Of a stretch of DNA of 64,000 bases, positions 39,530 through 64,000 are shown one piece after another. Position numbers and translations under genes: made by a program. Below the pieces are notes generated by a model. It did not search any database, had not been told where the DNA came from, and saw only the letters and a list, made by a program, of their open reading frames with translations. The stretch's first letter is position 1. The number at the start of each line of letters is the position of its first letter. The stretch spans positions 39,766,498-39,830,497 of the forward strand of contig OZ024856.1 in assembly GCA_964017155.1 (NCBI GenBank), written 5' to 3'. The DNA comes from Oasisia sp. SBJ-2009. Its lineage: Eukaryota > Annelida > Polychaeta > Sabellida > Siboglinidae.

Positions 39530-39800
39530 CTGCCAGATAAGTACACTCATCACGCTGTCTAATGTCAAATTTGATTTCTATTACATTTATATTTCTTTAT
39601 CAATTCAAAGACACCCATTTTGTGCAAACAATTAATGATCAAACATTATGTTAAGAGCAACATATACTGTGCTTATTCTTATTTTTCCTGCCAGATATAT
39701 GCATAATCACGCATTCAATATATGAAATTGATTTCCTCCACTTCTATATCTCTTCATAAATTCAATGTCACCCATTTTGTGCGAACAATTATGACATTTT
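39530..39800. repeat. Diverged direct duplication, about 150 bp period
   Basis: Two copies share 'CTGCCAGATA', 'ATCACGC', 'GAAATTGATTTC'-like and 'CACCCATTTTGTGCRAACAA' in the same order. Confidence 0.7.
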
Positions 39801-40256
39801 CAAGCATTATTATAATGACCATCTATATCCGACAATTGTCACATTATGGAAATTACCTCCGGTGTATTTGCTATGATACACTATACAATTACCTAAATTG
39901 TGAATATACATATTTTCCACAATACACGAAAGGAAGTCGGGGAGTTTTGGACTGATCAAAATGGTCAATAACTATCTGATCTTTGCTCTGTCCACATTCC
40001 AGATGTACTGACCATGCTCACTGACCATTGTACAGTGCACAAAGGTCACTGACCACTACTATACAGTGTAAGAATCACTGACCAAATCCTACAACTTGTA
40101 TACAGTCTAAAATACTGACCGTACTAATGAATACACATATCACTGACCACGTCCATAAGTTGTCCAGTTGGCATTGATCCAAGTCATGTTGTCCCATTCC
40201 CGAGAATGATCAACAAATCACCGAGCCAGATTTCTGACAGCTCTCAGGGTCTCGTG

Positions 40257-63718
<23,462 letters not shown>

Positions 63719-63756
63719 CTAAATTAAGAGTTTTCAGATTAGTAATGAAAGACTAA

Positions 63757-63794
<38 letters not shown>

Positions 63795-64000
63795 CCTTAA
63801 TCATCAATTACAAATTAATTAGTGACCATTGTTTTAATGGTACAACATTACTATGCTTGGTCTGTTAAAAATAAATATATTCAACTATACGTTGATGGAA
63901 TACTCTGAACTATGTAAAACCCTTAATTAATCAACCTAACCAATTTTGAAATGGCACAACTTATTACTGGCCCCTTGAGAAAACAAGGAATTTATAATAT
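63719..64000. other. ZFYVE26 intron running off the right edge
   Basis: The acceptor TTTAG of the first visible exon is at 63719-63720. A short (TA)n lies at 63762-63792. The upstream exons are outside the window. Confidence 0.75.

Larger units (their letters stand above)
36776..40256. other. Intergenic region between convergent GTPBP2 and ZFYVE26
   Basis: Holds the 3' flanks of both genes. Directly after the GTPBP2 stop is a two-copy tandem of 'GCCACCTGAGTTATTTTTGA' type (about 36800-36885). A MITE is at 37477-37839. A 30-base doublet 'CTGCAGCCAAGTTATCTGTC' is at 38180-38237, and a diverged ~150-base direct duplication is at 39530-39800. No further gene was recognised, and poly(A) sites could not be placed confidently. 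Confidence 0.6.

Overview
The window is eukaryotic and almost certainly from an invertebrate animal, probably a lophotrochozoan such as a mollusc. Its genes have many GT-AG introns, the protein families are animal ones, and the background is AT-rich. Repeats include tRNA-headed SINEs, non-LTR retrotransposon remnants, TIR/foldback DNA elements and very long micro- and minisatellites. No rRNA gene, functional tRNA gene, CRISPR array or bacterial-style operon was seen. There is one 200-N assembly gap at 15614-15813.

Layout. From 1 to about 17 kb the window is repeat-rich: two degraded copies of one LINE family, a second LINE remnant, a TTAA-flanked MITE, a SINE and a 1.15-kb alternating purine-pyrimidine array. 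On the minus strand at 20071-17378 lies a compact three-exon gene that joins in frame into a 273-residue protein with two PAH (SIN3-type) domains. From 20.5 to 23.1 kb there are two further ~0.9-kb hexamer arrays. GTPBP2 runs on the plus strand from 24022 to 36775 (11 coding exons, 559 aa, apparently intact). About 3.5 kb of intergenic DNA follows, holding a MITE with a perfect 8-bp target duplication. ZFYVE26 (spastizin) runs convergently on the minus strand from 63718 to 40257: 22 exons, a 1149-residue C-terminal part including the FYVE finger, with the 5' half of the gene beyond the right edge. I assembled the exons of all three genes by hand; all junction phases agree and each joined length is a multiple of three.

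The most unusual signal is in the introns. About half of the dozen or so minisatellites in the two large genes contain and tandemly multiply an authentic splice site of the host gene. GTPBP2 has an 18-bp donor array, a 35-bp acceptor array and a 64-bp acceptor array. ZFYVE26 has a 45-bp array made from the end of the first FYVE half-exon plus its donor, a 28-bp donor array and a 32-bp acceptor array. In addition one donor lies in a (GT)n microsatellite, one acceptor follows a ~1.6-kb tract with no AG on the transcript strand, and one acceptor with the first 15 exon bases is copied 3 kb downstream in the same gene. The two donor arrays that code through keep the reading frame (18 = 6 codons, 45 = 15 codons), so donor choice could insert polymorphic peptide repeats into the GTPase domain or the zinc finger.

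The genes do not form a pathway. GTPBP2 is a translational GTPase linked to ribosome rescue. ZFYVE26 is a PI3P-binding protein that works with spatacsin and AP-5 at lysosomes. The PAH protein is probably a transcriptional co-regulator. Their proximity looks like ordinary genomic neighbourhood; what they share is the splice-site repeat phenomenon in GTPBP2 and ZFYVE26.
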